A stretch of DNA of 64,000 nucleotides from Burkholderia sp. Nafp2/4-1b (GCF_003635165.1 NZ_ML058628.1:62001-126000), one strand, 5' to 3'. Positions 35,878 through 45,674 are shown, counted from the first letter of the stretch. The notes: generated by a model not told the origin, from the letters alone. Numbers and translations: made by a program.

Positions 35878-36900
35878 ATGAGCACGTCCACGCACGGCTT
35901 GACTGCCTCCGCCGCGGCGGAGCAACTCGGCGTATCGGTCAAGACGTTGCGGCTCTACGAGCAGCACGGTCTCGTCGCGCCGGAGCGAACGCCGGCGGGT
36001 TACCGCATCTACGCCGCTGACGACCTCGCCCGCGCCGCCGACATCGTTGCGCTCCGGGCGCTCGGCCTGAGCCTGGCACGAGTCGCCCGCGTGCTCGACG
36101 GCGACGCACGCAGTCTCGATGAGGTGCTGGCCGCGCACGAAGCTGCGCTCGACCGAGGGATTCAGGATCACGTCGCCAAACTCGACCGGGTGCGCGCGAT
36201 CCGCGCTGGCCTTGCGCGCGGCCGGATGCCGGCGGACGGCGAACTGCTGCGGCTCCTCGACGATGATGGCGCGGGTGTCGCGTTCAATCTGCCGTGGCCG
36301 TGGGGTGGCGAGTGGTTCGAGTTCCGCGACATCCGCCCGCTGAACTACATCATCGGCTCGCTCGGCAGTGGCAAGACGCGGCTCGCGATGCGGCTGGCCG
36401 AGGCGCTGCCCGGCGCGGTGTTCGTGGGACTTGATCGACTGAAGAATGGTGCTTCTGCGGCATTGGACACACTGGCTGCCGACCCGGCGTTGAATGTGCG
36501 TGTCGAACTCGCGTTGGCGTCGCTCACCGACGCAGGCGCGACCCGATCGCCCGCACTGATCGCGCTGCTTGCCTCTCTCGAAACGCATGGCCCGAGCACA
36601 CTGGTGGTCGACCTGATCGAACAGGATCTCGACGAGGCCACGCAACAGGCGTTGATCGCGTGGCTGCGAGAACGCGCCGAGGCAGGCGCACGGCCGCTGT
36701 TCCTGATGACGCGTTCGACGGCGATCCTCGATCTGTCGGCGGTCGGGCCCGATGAAGCGATCATCCTGTGTCCGGCGAATCACAGCCCGCCTTCCCGTGT
36801 CGCACCTTATCGCGGTGCACCCGGCTACGAGGCCGTGGAAACGTGTCTCGCGCCGCCCGCGGTTCGCGAGCGGATCGCCTGTCGGCGGGAAAGCGCATAG
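35878..36900 (+). CDS. MerR family regulator fused to P-loop ATPase-like domain
   Basis: The 340-residue protein has a MerR DNA-binding head (ASAAAEQLGVSVKTLRLYEQHGLV, about residues 10-80) and a linker helix. Past residue 140 comes a second domain with a Walker A motif GSLGSGKT (160-167) and a Walker B-like strand TLVVDLIEQ. MerR proteins usually have short effector tails, so a nucleotide-binding output domain is uncommon. An NTP, or NTP-linked stress, may be the signal; this is inference. Confidence 0.82.
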   Translation: MSTSTHGLTASAAAEQLGVSVKTLRLYEQHGLVAPERTPAGYRIYAADDLARAADIVALRALGLSLARVARVLDGDARSLDEVLAAHEAALDRGIQDHVAKLDRVRAIRAGLARGRMPADGELLRLLDDDGAGVAFNLPWPWGGEWFEFRDIRPLNYIIGSLGSGKTRLAMRLAEALPGAVFVGLDRLKNGASAALDTLAADPALNVRVELALASLTDAGATRSPALIALLASLETHGPSTLVVDLIEQDLDEATQQALIAWLRERAEAGARPLFLMTRSTAILDLSAVGPDEAIILCPANHSPPSRVAPYRGAPGYEAVETCLAPPAVRERIACRRESA

Positions 36901-37038
36901 GCCGGCGGTGGGCGCGCGCACGTGCCGGTCTCGCTCGGCGTACTGCGTGGCAACCCGGCGCGGCGGCTCTACGAGCGGCTCGGGTTCCGGCTCGTGGCGG
37001 AAACGGAAAGCAGTGCGACGCTGATATGGCGCGCGTGA
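36901..37038 (+). pseudogene. C-terminal fragment of GNAT acetyltransferase
   Basis: Directly after the merR stop codon, and in the same frame, the sequence reads VPVSLGVLRGNPARRLYERL followed by GFRLVAE and a stop at 37038. This is the characteristic C-terminal end of a GNAT N-acetyltransferase. No start or N-terminal half exists. A deletion seems to have joined the tail to the merR gene end. Confidence 0.7.
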
Positions 37039-37103
37039 CGTTGCGCGGCCCCGCCGGCGGTCGGTGACACCAGCCATTGTCACAGGGGCTGCAAACCACA
37101 TGA

Positions 37104-37122
37104 GCCCTCCCGCCGGGAGGGC
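37104..37122. terminator. hairpin between convergent genes, possible terminator
   Basis: A perfect GCCCTCCC/GGGAGGGC stem with a 3-base loop lies between the GNAT fragment and the phosphoesterase stop at 37150. It has no T-tract on either strand, so terminator activity is uncertain. Confidence 0.4.
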
Positions 37123-37149
37123 CCGCTTGCAGACCGTCCGGCCCGACAA

Positions 37150-40035
37150 TCAATCGTCGTCGCGGCTCGCGACCTTCTGCGTCACGCCCCTGAGCTTCGG
37201 GTACGGCTGCGTGCCCATCATGCCCTTCCACAACACGCGGTTGAACTGATCGGCCGGCACCTCGTCGGCATCGTCGAAGTCGAACTTCGCCGTCACCTTC
37301 GCCCAGTACGCCGCGTCATGCTTCGGCGTGACGTCCGGCCCGGCCGCGTAGTGCAGCAGGTTCTCGCCCGCCCCTTCGGCCAGCCGCAGCCCGGTGCCCT
37401 TCAGCGCCGTCGACGCGACGGCCGTGTAGGTCCACGACGCCGGGCCGTGCACGTCGAACACGTCGGTCATCGGCCGCTGGTACGCGGTATTCAGGTTCAT
37501 GTGCTGCGTGCCGAGCACGTCCTCGATGGTGCGCAGCGCATTGACCTGGCTGTAGCGCGTCCGGATCACCGCGCCCTGCTTCACGTACGGCCCGACGATG
37601 TAAGCGGGCCCGCGATGCGAATCCACGTGATCGGGGCCGTCCTGCACGTCGTCCTCGGTCACGACGATCAGCGTGTCGTTCGCATACGGGCTCTTCGCGA
37701 CGGCTTCGACCAGCCGGCCGACCGCCAGATCGTTGTCCGCCTGCTGCGTCTCCGGGGTGTTCACGCCGGCGAACGCCGTGCCGAACGCGCCCATGTGATC
37801 GTGCGACAGGCGCACCAGCGACAGCGTCGGCAGGTTGCCGCTCGCGACGTACTGGTCGAACTCGCGTTTCCACTCGTTGAGGCGCCACTGGTCCGGGTAG
37901 TTCTGGTCGAAACCGCGGAAGTACACGTCGGTCATCGACGCGAGCCGCGGGTCGAGCGCGGCGACCTGAACGACGCCGGCCGCGCGCGGATCGACGACCG
38001 GATTCGCGGCCGTGCCGATGCTGCCGATGTTGTTCACGAGGAAACCGTAGTTGCGGACCGTGCCGCCGCCGGCCAGCACCGCGTCGAAGATGTAGCCGCG
38101 CTGGCGGCCGAACGGCGCATCGGACGACGCGTGGTTGCCGGTGCCGGGCAGCAGGTTCGCCGCGCCGCCCGGCAGGCTGGCGGCCGCGTTGCTGTAGTTG
38201 GTCGTCCCGGCCGGGCCGGCCGCCGCATCGCGCTGCTGCACCGTTTCCCAGTTGACCGGCACGCTGCGGTTCGTGCCCTCGCTCTCGTACGACAGGCCGC
38301 GATTGACCGCCGCGTAGTTGATCTGCTGGGTGATCGTCTCCGTGTTGGTGACGCGCCCCTGCAGCGCCCACGACCAGCCGTCCATGCTGCCGTCGCCCGG
38401 GTTCATGAAGTTGTCGAGCGTCACGAACTGGCTCGCCAGGCGGTGGAAGTTCGGCGTGATGTTTCGTCCGAACTGGGCGATCCGCGGATCGCCGTTCGCG
38501 CCGTTGCCGATGTCGCCGAGCACCTGGTCGAACGTGCGGTTTTCCTTGACGACGTAGATCACGTGCTTGATGTGACGGCGCAGGAAGCCCATCACCTCGT
38601 TATCCCTGTCGCTGTCTTCCGGGCGATAGAAGTTGTTGCGCGCGGCCTGCTGCGTCAGCGCCGGCAGCTCGTTGGCCGCCGGCACCGGCGCGCTCACGAG
38701 TGACGCGCGCTCGAGCTGGAACTGGTATTCGTTCGATGCGCGCGAGGCAGCGCCCTGTGGCGGAGTCGCGCCGAACAGGTGATCCGGGTTTGGGCCGGTC
38801 GTGCTCTTGCCGTTCACCACGTACATCCACGTGCCGTCGGCACTGAACGTCACGTCGTGCGGCTCGAAGGCGGTCGGAATCAAGCCGGTGACGCGATACG
38901 CGCGCTCGCCCACGAGCGGGATGACGGCGATTTCGTTCGCGCCGGCATTGGTCGCATACAGCGTGCGGCCATCGCGCGACAGCGTGACCGCGTACGTCGC
39001 CGCGCCCGTGTGCGCCTGGCCACGCGCCAGCACGCCGGCCGGCGCGCGTGCATCGATCCGCGTCACGACCGCGTTGATATTCGTGTCGATCACCGCGACC
39101 TGGTCGGCGTTGTCCTGCGCGACGAACAGCCTCGATTGCGATGCGTCGAGCGTCATGCCGAGCGCGTTGCCGTCCAGCTTGATGCGCTTGACCAGACGGC
39201 CGCGAGACGGCGACGAAACATCGATCGCGACGATTTCGCGATCGCGATCCGACGACACGTACGCGATGCCGTTGCCCTTCATCGCGACCGCGAACGGGAA
39301 CGTGCCGCCGGCGTCGCCGCTGCGGCCTTCGTTGCCGGCGAAGAACGGACGCAGGTCGTGCTCGTAGCGCACGTTGTTGGTCGCGGTATCGATCACGCTG
39401 ATCGAATCGTTGTAGTTGTTCGCGACGACGAGCGTCTTGCCGTCCGCCGACAACGCGAGCCCGGCCGCGTTCGGCTGCACGCGGATGCCGACACCCTTGC
39501 CGGCGTGGCCGAGCGCGATCGTGGTCGACAGCGCCCACGCGCCGCCTTGCTGCGCGTAGACGTAGACCGCATCGTCGCTGCCGCCCGTCGCATAGAGCTT
39601 GCCGCCGTCATGCGAGAACGCCAGGCCGACGAACGCGTTGGTCTGCTGGAGTACCTGCCGGAGCACCGGGCGGGTCTTGTTCGCGCCCGCCACGTCGTAC
39701 AGGAAGATGAATTGCGTCGAGGCCGCCGTGTCGACCGAACCGTCCGGCTTGTACAGCGAGTTCTGGCCGGCGGTGATGATCGCCAGCGTCTTGCCGTCCG
39801 GGCTCAATTGCGAGCGCACGGCTTCCCCCGCGACGAAATGCGGATAGGCCGGCAGCCCGGGATTCAGGAACTGCTGGACTGCGCCGCGCACCGCGAGCGG
39901 CGTGACGAACTGGCCGCTCGGCACGCGGGCGGCATCGGCGGTGCCGAAACTGTCCGCGTGCGCCTGCGATGCAAGCAGCACAGCCGACATGATGGCGCCC
40001 AGCCGGAGCGCGCGCTTGACCTTGGCATTTTTCAT
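37150..40035 (-). CDS. secreted phosphoesterase with N-terminal beta-propeller
   Basis: The 961-residue protein has a signal peptide (cleaved near SQAHA-DSF). A YncE-like propeller follows (about residues 40-440, blades with LSxDGKTLxVAN). Its C-terminal domain is alkaline phosphatase-like, starting KHVIYVVKENRTFDQVLGD with later DGSMDGWSW and VVTEDDVQDGPDHVDSHRGP. The KENRTFDQ and EDD/DSHR blocks are metal-site motifs of the phosphoesterase family that includes phospholipase C. Propeller-phosphoesterase fusions of this size are common in Burkholderia. It is exported to the periplasm or beyond; the substrate is unknown. Confidence 0.88.
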   Translation of the reverse strand: MKNAKVKRALRLGAIMSAVLLASQAHADSFGTADAARVPSGQFVTPLAVRGAVQQFLNPGLPAYPHFVAGEAVRSQLSPDGKTLAIITAGQNSLYKPDGSVDTAASTQFIFLYDVAGANKTRPVLRQVLQQTNAFVGLAFSHDGGKLYATGGSDDAVYVYAQQGGAWALSTTIALGHAGKGVGIRVQPNAAGLALSADGKTLVVANNYNDSISVIDTATNNVRYEHDLRPFFAGNEGRSGDAGGTFPFAVAMKGNGIAYVSSDRDREIVAIDVSSPSRGRLVKRIKLDGNALGMTLDASQSRLFVAQDNADQVAVIDTNINAVVTRIDARAPAGVLARGQAHTGAATYAVTLSRDGRTLYATNAGANEIAVIPLVGERAYRVTGLIPTAFEPHDVTFSADGTWMYVVNGKSTTGPNPDHLFGATPPQGAASRASNEYQFQLERASLVSAPVPAANELPALTQQAARNNFYRPEDSDRDNEVMGFLRRHIKHVIYVVKENRTFDQVLGDIGNGANGDPRIAQFGRNITPNFHRLASQFVTLDNFMNPGDGSMDGWSWALQGRVTNTETITQQINYAAVNRGLSYESEGTNRSVPVNWETVQQRDAAAGPAGTTNYSNAAASLPGGAANLLPGTGNHASSDAPFGRQRGYIFDAVLAGGGTVRNYGFLVNNIGSIGTAANPVVDPRAAGVVQVAALDPRLASMTDVYFRGFDQNYPDQWRLNEWKREFDQYVASGNLPTLSLVRLSHDHMGAFGTAFAGVNTPETQQADNDLAVGRLVEAVAKSPYANDTLIVVTEDDVQDGPDHVDSHRGPAYIVGPYVKQGAVIRTRYSQVNALRTIEDVLGTQHMNLNTAYQRPMTDVFDVHGPASWTYTAVASTALKGTGLRLAEGAGENLLHYAAGPDVTPKHDAAYWAKVTAKFDFDDADEVPADQFNRVLWKGMMGTQPYPKLRGVTQKVASRDDD

Positions 40036-40302
40036 AGGAATCCTCTGTACTAGTGGGGGCGAGTATCGTCTGACGTGTCCGGTATGGTCGTGGCGTGGTC
40101 TGCCCGTATCGCGCGGCGGCGAGGGCGCGCCAATCGATCGAAATGCTGCGTCGACTATCGCCGACGTGCCGGCATTACATCGCCGCCCAATGTCAAGCGC
40201 GTGACCGGCTCCATTGCGGAATGGCTAATTACACATCGTTACAGCGAAGGCGTTTCGATGACAGCCATCGTGCTGTCATCGTGGCGATCGACGCGTCCGC
40301 CG

Positions 40303-42237
40303 TCACGGCGTCCACCGATAAACGGTGATGCTGTTCCCCTTCACGTTGTTCTTCGTCACCACGTATTCGCCGTTCGTGCGGCGGTAAGCGCGCACGCTGT
40401 ACATCGCATCGATCGCACTGCTGGTATCCACCGTCGCGGGGCTCGCGTTCACGAGCGTCGTGTCGAGATTGCCGGTGTCGAGGTTGAACGCGTCGATGTT
40501 CGGCCACAGCGGCCCGCTGCTGCTGAACCAGTAGCCGACGAACAGATGATTGCCGGCCGCGTCGATCGATTTCGCGCCGCTGTGCGGCAGCGTGATCACC
40601 GGATTCGGCTTCGTCGTGTTGCCCGCGAGCCAGCCGTGATACACCTCGACGCGCGTGCCGATCGACGTCCAGTCGGTACTGCCCACCACACCCTGCGCGA
40701 GCACCATCGTGTCGCTGTCGGCGAGATAGACGATCCGCGTGAGCGGCTGGATGCTCGCCGGGATCGGCGTCGGCACGCCCGGCCCCCACGACGGCTTGCC
40801 GCTCGCATCGAAACCGGTCAGCGGATAGTGATGAATGGCGCCGGTCTTGTCGAGGCCGGCCCACACGCCGCCGTGGCTGTCGACGCTGAAGCCGGCCGAC
40901 ACGCGCCGCGTCGTGTTGAACGCGGGCCCCGGGATCGATCCATCCGGAATCGCGACGTAGCCATTGGCCGCGTTGAAGTGGAAGAAGTAGTAGACCGGCG
41001 GATTCTGCCCGACCGCGACGAGAATCCGGTTCGCGCCAACGGACGTCAGCAGCCCGAAGTGCTCGTCGCGCTGCGTGTCGCTCATGTTGATGCGCGGGTC
41101 CGACGGATACGTGAACGGGTCGACGGTGTTCGCGACGAACGTGCCGCCCGCGGTGCCGCCGTACACGTGCGTCGCGCTGTAGAACAGCGCGCCGTCGGTC
41201 ACCGGATCCGGTGCGGCGATGCCTTCGAAGTTGAGCGACTGCAGCGTCCATCGCAGGCTGCCGGTGCTGCTGTACGCATGAATGTCGGTCGCGCCGTTGC
41301 GGCCGAGATCCCAGCTGCCGCCCCACGGGTTGTTCAGCACGTACAGGTTGCCGCCCGTGTCCTTGCCGATCGCGGCAATGCGCGTGAAGCGCTGCGCGCC
41401 GACCTGCCCCTTGGTGCCCGTCGTCGTGTCGAGATAGCCGCCGCGCACGCCGAACGTGCCGGCGAGCGCGGGCCGGCCCGACACCGTATAGCGCTTGATG
41501 TTCATGTCGGGGCCTTCGTCGCCCACCAGCAACTGCCCCGCCGCCGCATCGAAATAGAGCGCCGACGGCTGCGACCCGGCAGCCAGCCGGATCGTGTTCA
41601 ACAGCGCACCGGTCGGGCTGAATTCGACGATCGAACCCGCGCTCTTCTGCGCGACCCATACGTTGCCCGCCGCATCGACCGCCAACGCGCCCGGCGCGGA
41701 CACACCGATGTCGCGCTGCCACACGCCATCCGTCGTGAACACCCGCACGCGATTGCCGTAGAAGTCGCTCGCATAGAGCAGCGAGCCGGCCGTCGCGAGC
41801 CCGGTGACGACGTCGATGCGCGGCTGATTCGTCGCCGCGGTGACCTGAATGAGCTTGTCGCGGTAGTGGGTCGCGCGGTTGTAGCGCCCGACCGCGCCGC
41901 TGCCGTAGCCGCTGCCCGGCTGCAGCGCGACGAACAGCGACGTCGCGTTGCCCGTGATCGCGCTGCCCTGGAATTCGGAATGCGTGCCGATCGAGCCGGC
42001 GCTCTTGCCGTTCTGGTAGATCGCGACGCCGCCCTCATCCTCGTCCCACATCGACGCGGTGTAGATCACGCCTTCGGGCGCGACCCACATCGAACGCGCG
42101 ACGTTGCCGACGTGCGCGGCGAGCGTGCCGTAGGTGTTCGCGATCCAGTCGGTCGTATTACCCGCATATCCGGCCGGCGCGACCGCGGCAATCGCGGCAG
42201 CGAGCAGCACGGCCTGAAGCGGTTTTCTGGCGACCAT
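40303..42237 (-). CDS. secreted NHL/propeller-type protein
   Basis: The 644-residue product (from ATG 42237) has a signal peptide ending near APAGYAG and many propeller-like repeats (VDAAGNVWVAQ, VDSHGGVWAGL, IDAAGNHLFVGY). No catalytic site is recognised. ATG 42237 follows AGGAG; an upstream ATG at 42267 lacks a ribosome site but would also give a signal peptide. It lies 267 bases upstream of the phosphoesterase gene on the same strand, and the two may function together. Confidence 0.78.
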   Translation of the reverse strand: MVARKPLQAVLLAAAIAAVAPAGYAGNTTDWIANTYGTLAAHVGNVARSMWVAPEGVIYTASMWDEDEGGVAIYQNGKSAGSIGTHSEFQGSAITGNATSLFVALQPGSGYGSGAVGRYNRATHYRDKLIQVTAATNQPRIDVVTGLATAGSLLYASDFYGNRVRVFTTDGVWQRDIGVSAPGALAVDAAGNVWVAQKSAGSIVEFSPTGALLNTIRLAAGSQPSALYFDAAAGQLLVGDEGPDMNIKRYTVSGRPALAGTFGVRGGYLDTTTGTKGQVGAQRFTRIAAIGKDTGGNLYVLNNPWGGSWDLGRNGATDIHAYSSTGSLRWTLQSLNFEGIAAPDPVTDGALFYSATHVYGGTAGGTFVANTVDPFTYPSDPRINMSDTQRDEHFGLLTSVGANRILVAVGQNPPVYYFFHFNAANGYVAIPDGSIPGPAFNTTRRVSAGFSVDSHGGVWAGLDKTGAIHHYPLTGFDASGKPSWGPGVPTPIPASIQPLTRIVYLADSDTMVLAQGVVGSTDWTSIGTRVEVYHGWLAGNTTKPNPVITLPHSGAKSIDAAGNHLFVGYWFSSSGPLWPNIDAFNLDTGNLDTTLVNASPATVDTSSAIDAMYSVRAYRRTNGEYVVTKNNVKGNSITVYRWTP

Positions 42238-42680
42238 GGCTGAGGCTCTCCTGAATGGTTTTTTCATTCACATGAGGGGCGGCCGGAAGGTTTGAAAATC
42301 GGCAATGTGTAAATTCGTCCCCTGAATCACCCGGTGCAGTCGGAATTACATCGGGCGCGCTTTCGATAATCGGCACGGCCGAGCATAACTTCATATAAAT
42401 GGAAAAAAATTGCGGGCCGCTCGCATGGACCGCGCGTGCGATTGCGCGTGAGTGAATGACCACTTACGCGAACACGTTCGATATCGGGGGAATGCGGTTT
42501 TCGCCGGCGGGAATATCGCCGCGGGTTCGAATGCGGCGTATTGAAATGGCGGAGGGGTTTTCGGCGAAGCGGGAAAATCGCCGGATGCGGATAACAGCGG
42601 GACCGTTGACCGGTCTCGCGCCGGCCTGAATCGCTGTCGAATCCAGGCCGGCGAACTTCAATTGATTTGCAGCGGAGACA
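42238..42680. other. intergenic region without a supported gene
   Basis: This 443-base stretch is more A+T-rich than its neighbours between about 42300 and 42420 and probably holds the promoter of the propeller gene. A long hairpin (arms around 42618-42630 and 42641-42653, one mismatch) lies just after the dctA stop and could end dctA transcription. No coding frame here looks real. Confidence 0.6.
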
Positions 42681-43988
42681 TCACGCGGACGTCGTACTCT
42701 CCCGCACTTCCACCTGCTTGATCTCGTCGCCGCCATCCGAATCCGCATCGTCGCGCGTGTCGCCGAGCTGGCCTTCCCACTTCGCGACCACCGCCGCCGC
42801 GATCGAGTTGCCGACCGCGTTGGTCGCCGAGCGACCCATGTCGAGGAACATGTCGACGCCCATGATCAGCAGCAGTCCGGCTTCCGGCAGATGGAACTGA
42901 TTGAGCGTGGCCGCGATCACGACCAGCGACGCGCGCGGCACGCCGGCCATCCCCTTCGACGTGACCATCAGCATCAGCAGCATCGTGATCTGTGTGCCGA
43001 GCGGCAGGTCGATCCCGTACACCTGCGAGATGAACAGCACCGCGAACGTGCAGTACATCATCGAGCCGTCGAGGTTGAACGAATACCCGATCGGCAGCAC
43101 GAAGCTCGAGATCTTGCGATTCACGCCGAAACGGTCGAGCGCGTCGAGCAGCTTCGGATACGCGGCTTCGGAGCTCGCCGTCGCGAACGACAGCAGGAAC
43201 GGCTCGCGAATCAGGCGAATCAGCGTGAACGCGCGCTTGCCGAGGAACGCGACGCCCGCGAGCGTCAGCACGCCCCACAACAGCGCCAGCGCCAGATAGA
43301 AGCTCGCCATGAACTTCGCGAACGTGAGCAGGATGCCGAGGCCTTCGGTCGTGATCGTCGACGCCAGCGCGGCAAACACCGCGACCGGTGCGAACCCCAT
43401 CACCGCGCCCGTCACCTTGAGCATGACCTGCGCGAGATCGTCGATCACGGCGGTCAGGCGCTTGCCGGCATCACCAAGCGCGGACAGCGCGGTGCCGAAG
43501 AAGATCGAGAACACGACGATCTGCAGGATCTCGTTGTTCGCCATCGCCTCGGCGATCGATTTCGGCACCAGGTGGACGACGAAGTCCTTCAGCGTGAACG
43601 CGCCCGTCTTCAGGCCCAGTGCGGCATCGGCGGCCGGCAGCGGCAGGCTCAGATGGCTGCCCGGTTGCAGGATCGTCGCGGTGATGAGGCCGAGCACCAG
43701 CGACGTTGCCGACGCGATGAAGAACCAGCCGAACGCCTTCACGCCGATGCGGCCCACCGCGCCGCTGTCGCCCATCTGCGCGATGCCGACCGTCAGCGTC
43801 GCGAACACCAGCGGTGCGATGATCATCTTGATCAGGCGCAGGAACACGTCGGACAGCAGCGACACGTAGCCGGCGACTTCCTTGGCCATTTTCGGGTCGG
43901 GAAACGCGCTATGACAGGCGTAGCCCACGGCAATGCCAAGCACCATCGCGATGACGATGTACTTGGTGATGTTGTGCTTCTTCTTCAT
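42681..43988 (-). CDS. dctA: C4-dicarboxylate transporter DctA
   Basis: The 435-residue protein has the DAACS-family pattern: hydrophobic helices, ATASSEAAYPKLLDAL, the signature IGYSFNLDGSMMYCTFA, and VTSKGMAGVPRASLVV. It matches DctA in length. DctA imports succinate, fumarate and malate with protons or sodium. The ATG at 43988 is preferred over a TTG at 43994. A sigma-54-like promoter lies about 150 bases upstream, in keeping with control by a DctB/DctD-type system, although no such genes are in the window. Confidence 0.93.
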   Translation of the reverse strand: MKKKHNITKYIVIAMVLGIAVGYACHSAFPDPKMAKEVAGYVSLLSDVFLRLIKMIIAPLVFATLTVGIAQMGDSGAVGRIGVKAFGWFFIASATSLVLGLITATILQPGSHLSLPLPAADAALGLKTGAFTLKDFVVHLVPKSIAEAMANNEILQIVVFSIFFGTALSALGDAGKRLTAVIDDLAQVMLKVTGAVMGFAPVAVFAALASTITTEGLGILLTFAKFMASFYLALALLWGVLTLAGVAFLGKRAFTLIRLIREPFLLSFATASSEAAYPKLLDALDRFGVNRKISSFVLPIGYSFNLDGSMMYCTFAVLFISQVYGIDLPLGTQITMLLMLMVTSKGMAGVPRASLVVIAATLNQFHLPEAGLLLIMGVDMFLDMGRSATNAVGNSIAAAVVAKWEGQLGDTRDDADSDGGDEIKQVEVRESTTSA

Positions 43989-44139
43989 TAGCAATCCAGA
44001 TTACAGAACGGTGTTTCCAACGGCAGATCAATTGCCGACATTCAAAATGGGGACGGAAATCCGCGAGCGCGGTGCGCACTTGTCAGGTGCCGGAGCCCGG
44101 CCGTGGGTATGGCCACGGCGAACAGGCGGGGCATTCTAT

Positions 44140-44155
44140 CGCAAACGCCTGGCCA
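44140..44155 (-). promoter_or_regulatory. sigma-54-type promoter of dctA
   Basis: On the minus strand TGGCCAGGCGTTTGCG has TGG and TTGC blocks with GG and GC 10 bases apart, matching the -24/-12 consensus. A GCCGTGG/CCACGGC inverted repeat (44100-44119) lies between it and dctA. dctA genes are classically sigma-54 dependent. Confidence 0.55.
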
Positions 44156-44273
44156 TCTTTCAAATCTGAAAGCGGTCGGTGGGGGCGCGCGGTAAGGTGG
44201 CGGGGGAACCGTCGCGCCCCGCCGTCAGCCCACCCGCGCGCGATGTCCGCGACATCGGCCGCGACCCGGCCCG

Positions 44274-45479
44274 TCACACCTGCGACGCACCGGGTCGCGG
44301 CATGAACCGGCACAGGCACAGCGGTACCACGACCAGCGCGGCCCCGGTCACGAACGTGGTCGACGCGCCGTAGTGCACCCACAGCGCGCCGGCGATGCTG
44401 CTCGCGAGCAGCATGCAGACCCCGCTCACCAGATTGAATACGCCGAATGCGGTGCCGCGCAGCGCGGCCGGCGAGGTCTCCGACACCATCGCGGCGAGGA
44501 TGCCCTGCGTAAAGCCCATGTGCAGCCCCCACACGGCCACGCCCACGAACATCGACAGCGTCGACGTGCCGATGCCGAGCAGCAGGTCGGCCGCGATCAG
44601 CAGCACCATGCCGGCCGCGAGCAGCACGCGGCGATCGAGCCGGTCCGACAGGATGCCGACCGGCCACGCGGACAGCGAATACGCGACGCTCATCGCGACC
44701 ATCACGGCCGGGATCCACGCGGCATCGAGCCCGGTCTGCTGCGCGCGCAGCACCAGGAACGCCTCGCTGAAGCGCGCGAGCGTAAAGGTCGCGCCGGCCG
44801 CGACGACGTACCAGTAGCTGCGCGGAAACTCACGCAGCGCGCGCCAGTGCAGCGGCGAGCGAAAGCCGCGGCGCGGTGTTGCGTGATCGGGCTCCCGCAC
44901 GCCGAAGACGATCAACGCGATCGCGATGAACGCCGGCACCACGGCGAACCACAGCACCGTCCGGATGCGGTCGCCGAACCACAGCATCAGCCCGATCGCG
45001 AGCAGCGGGCCGAGAAACGCGCCGACGGTATCCATCGACTGGCGCAGGCCGAAGCACGCACCGCGGATTTCAGGCGGCGCGACGTCGGCCACCAGCGCGT
45101 CGCGCGGCGCGCCGCGAATGCCCTTGCCGACGCGATCGAGCAGGCGAGCCGTCACGACGATGGCCGGCGTGGACGCCAGCGGAAACAACGGCTTCGTCAA
45201 CGCCGCGAGCCCGTAGCCGAGCAGCAGCAACCCCTTGCGGCGCCCGAGCCAGTCGCTGATCGCGCCGGAGAACACCTTGACGATCATCGCAGTGGCCTCG
45301 GCCGCCCCTTCGAGCACGCCCAGCGCGACGACGCTCATCCCCATCGTCGTCACCAGATAGATCGGCAACAGCGCATGGATCAGCTCGGACGACAGATCCA
45401 TGAACAGGCTCACGAGGCCCAACGCCCATACGGTCCGTGGAATCGCGGGCTTTCCGGCAATCGGCGATGGCGTACTCAT
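44274..45479 (-). CDS. MFS transporter
   Basis: The 401-residue protein has 12 hydrophobic segments, an MFS loop motif SDWLGRRKG after helix 2, and a second one SDRLDRR in the middle. It belongs to a drug/unknown major-facilitator group and carries no substrate-specific motif I can name. It ends next to a long intergenic region and starts 7 bases before the DUF1289 stop on the same strand, so the two may be co-transcribed. Confidence 0.85.
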   Translation of the reverse strand: MSTPSPIAGKPAIPRTVWALGLVSLFMDLSSELIHALLPIYLVTTMGMSVVALGVLEGAAEATAMIVKVFSGAISDWLGRRKGLLLLGYGLAALTKPLFPLASTPAIVVTARLLDRVGKGIRGAPRDALVADVAPPEIRGACFGLRQSMDTVGAFLGPLLAIGLMLWFGDRIRTVLWFAVVPAFIAIALIVFGVREPDHATPRRGFRSPLHWRALREFPRSYWYVVAAGATFTLARFSEAFLVLRAQQTGLDAAWIPAVMVAMSVAYSLSAWPVGILSDRLDRRVLLAAGMVLLIAADLLLGIGTSTLSMFVGVAVWGLHMGFTQGILAAMVSETSPAALRGTAFGVFNLVSGVCMLLASSIAGALWVHYGASTTFVTGAALVVVPLCLCRFMPRPGASQV

Positions 45480-45486
45480 GACTGGG

Positions 45487-45672
45487 TCAGTCCGTCGTGT
45501 CGCGCGCCAGCTTCGCGTGCCGCCGCGCGCGGTCGTTCACGATCTGATGACGCTTGTGATCCGTCATCTTCTTCCAGCCGCGCGCTTCTTCGCGTGTGCG
45601 CAGGCACGCTACGCAGTAGCCGGTCTTTCCGTCGAATGCGCACACTTCGGTGCACGGCGATTTCACTGCCAT
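45487..45672 (-). CDS. DUF1289 small cysteine protein
   Basis: The 61-residue protein begins MAVKSPCTEVCAFDGKTGYC and has a C-x3-C...C-x2-C pattern within its first 25 residues followed by a basic helix. This is the DUF1289 family, small putative metal-binding proteins of unknown function. The ATG at 45672 immediately follows the dmeF stop at 45675, which suggests coupling to it. The open frame running further upstream to 46002 is antisense-like shadow. Confidence 0.82.
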   Translation of the reverse strand: MAVKSPCTEVCAFDGKTGYCVACLRTREEARGWKKMTDHKRHQIVNDRARRHAKLARDTTD

Positions 45673-45674
45673 GC

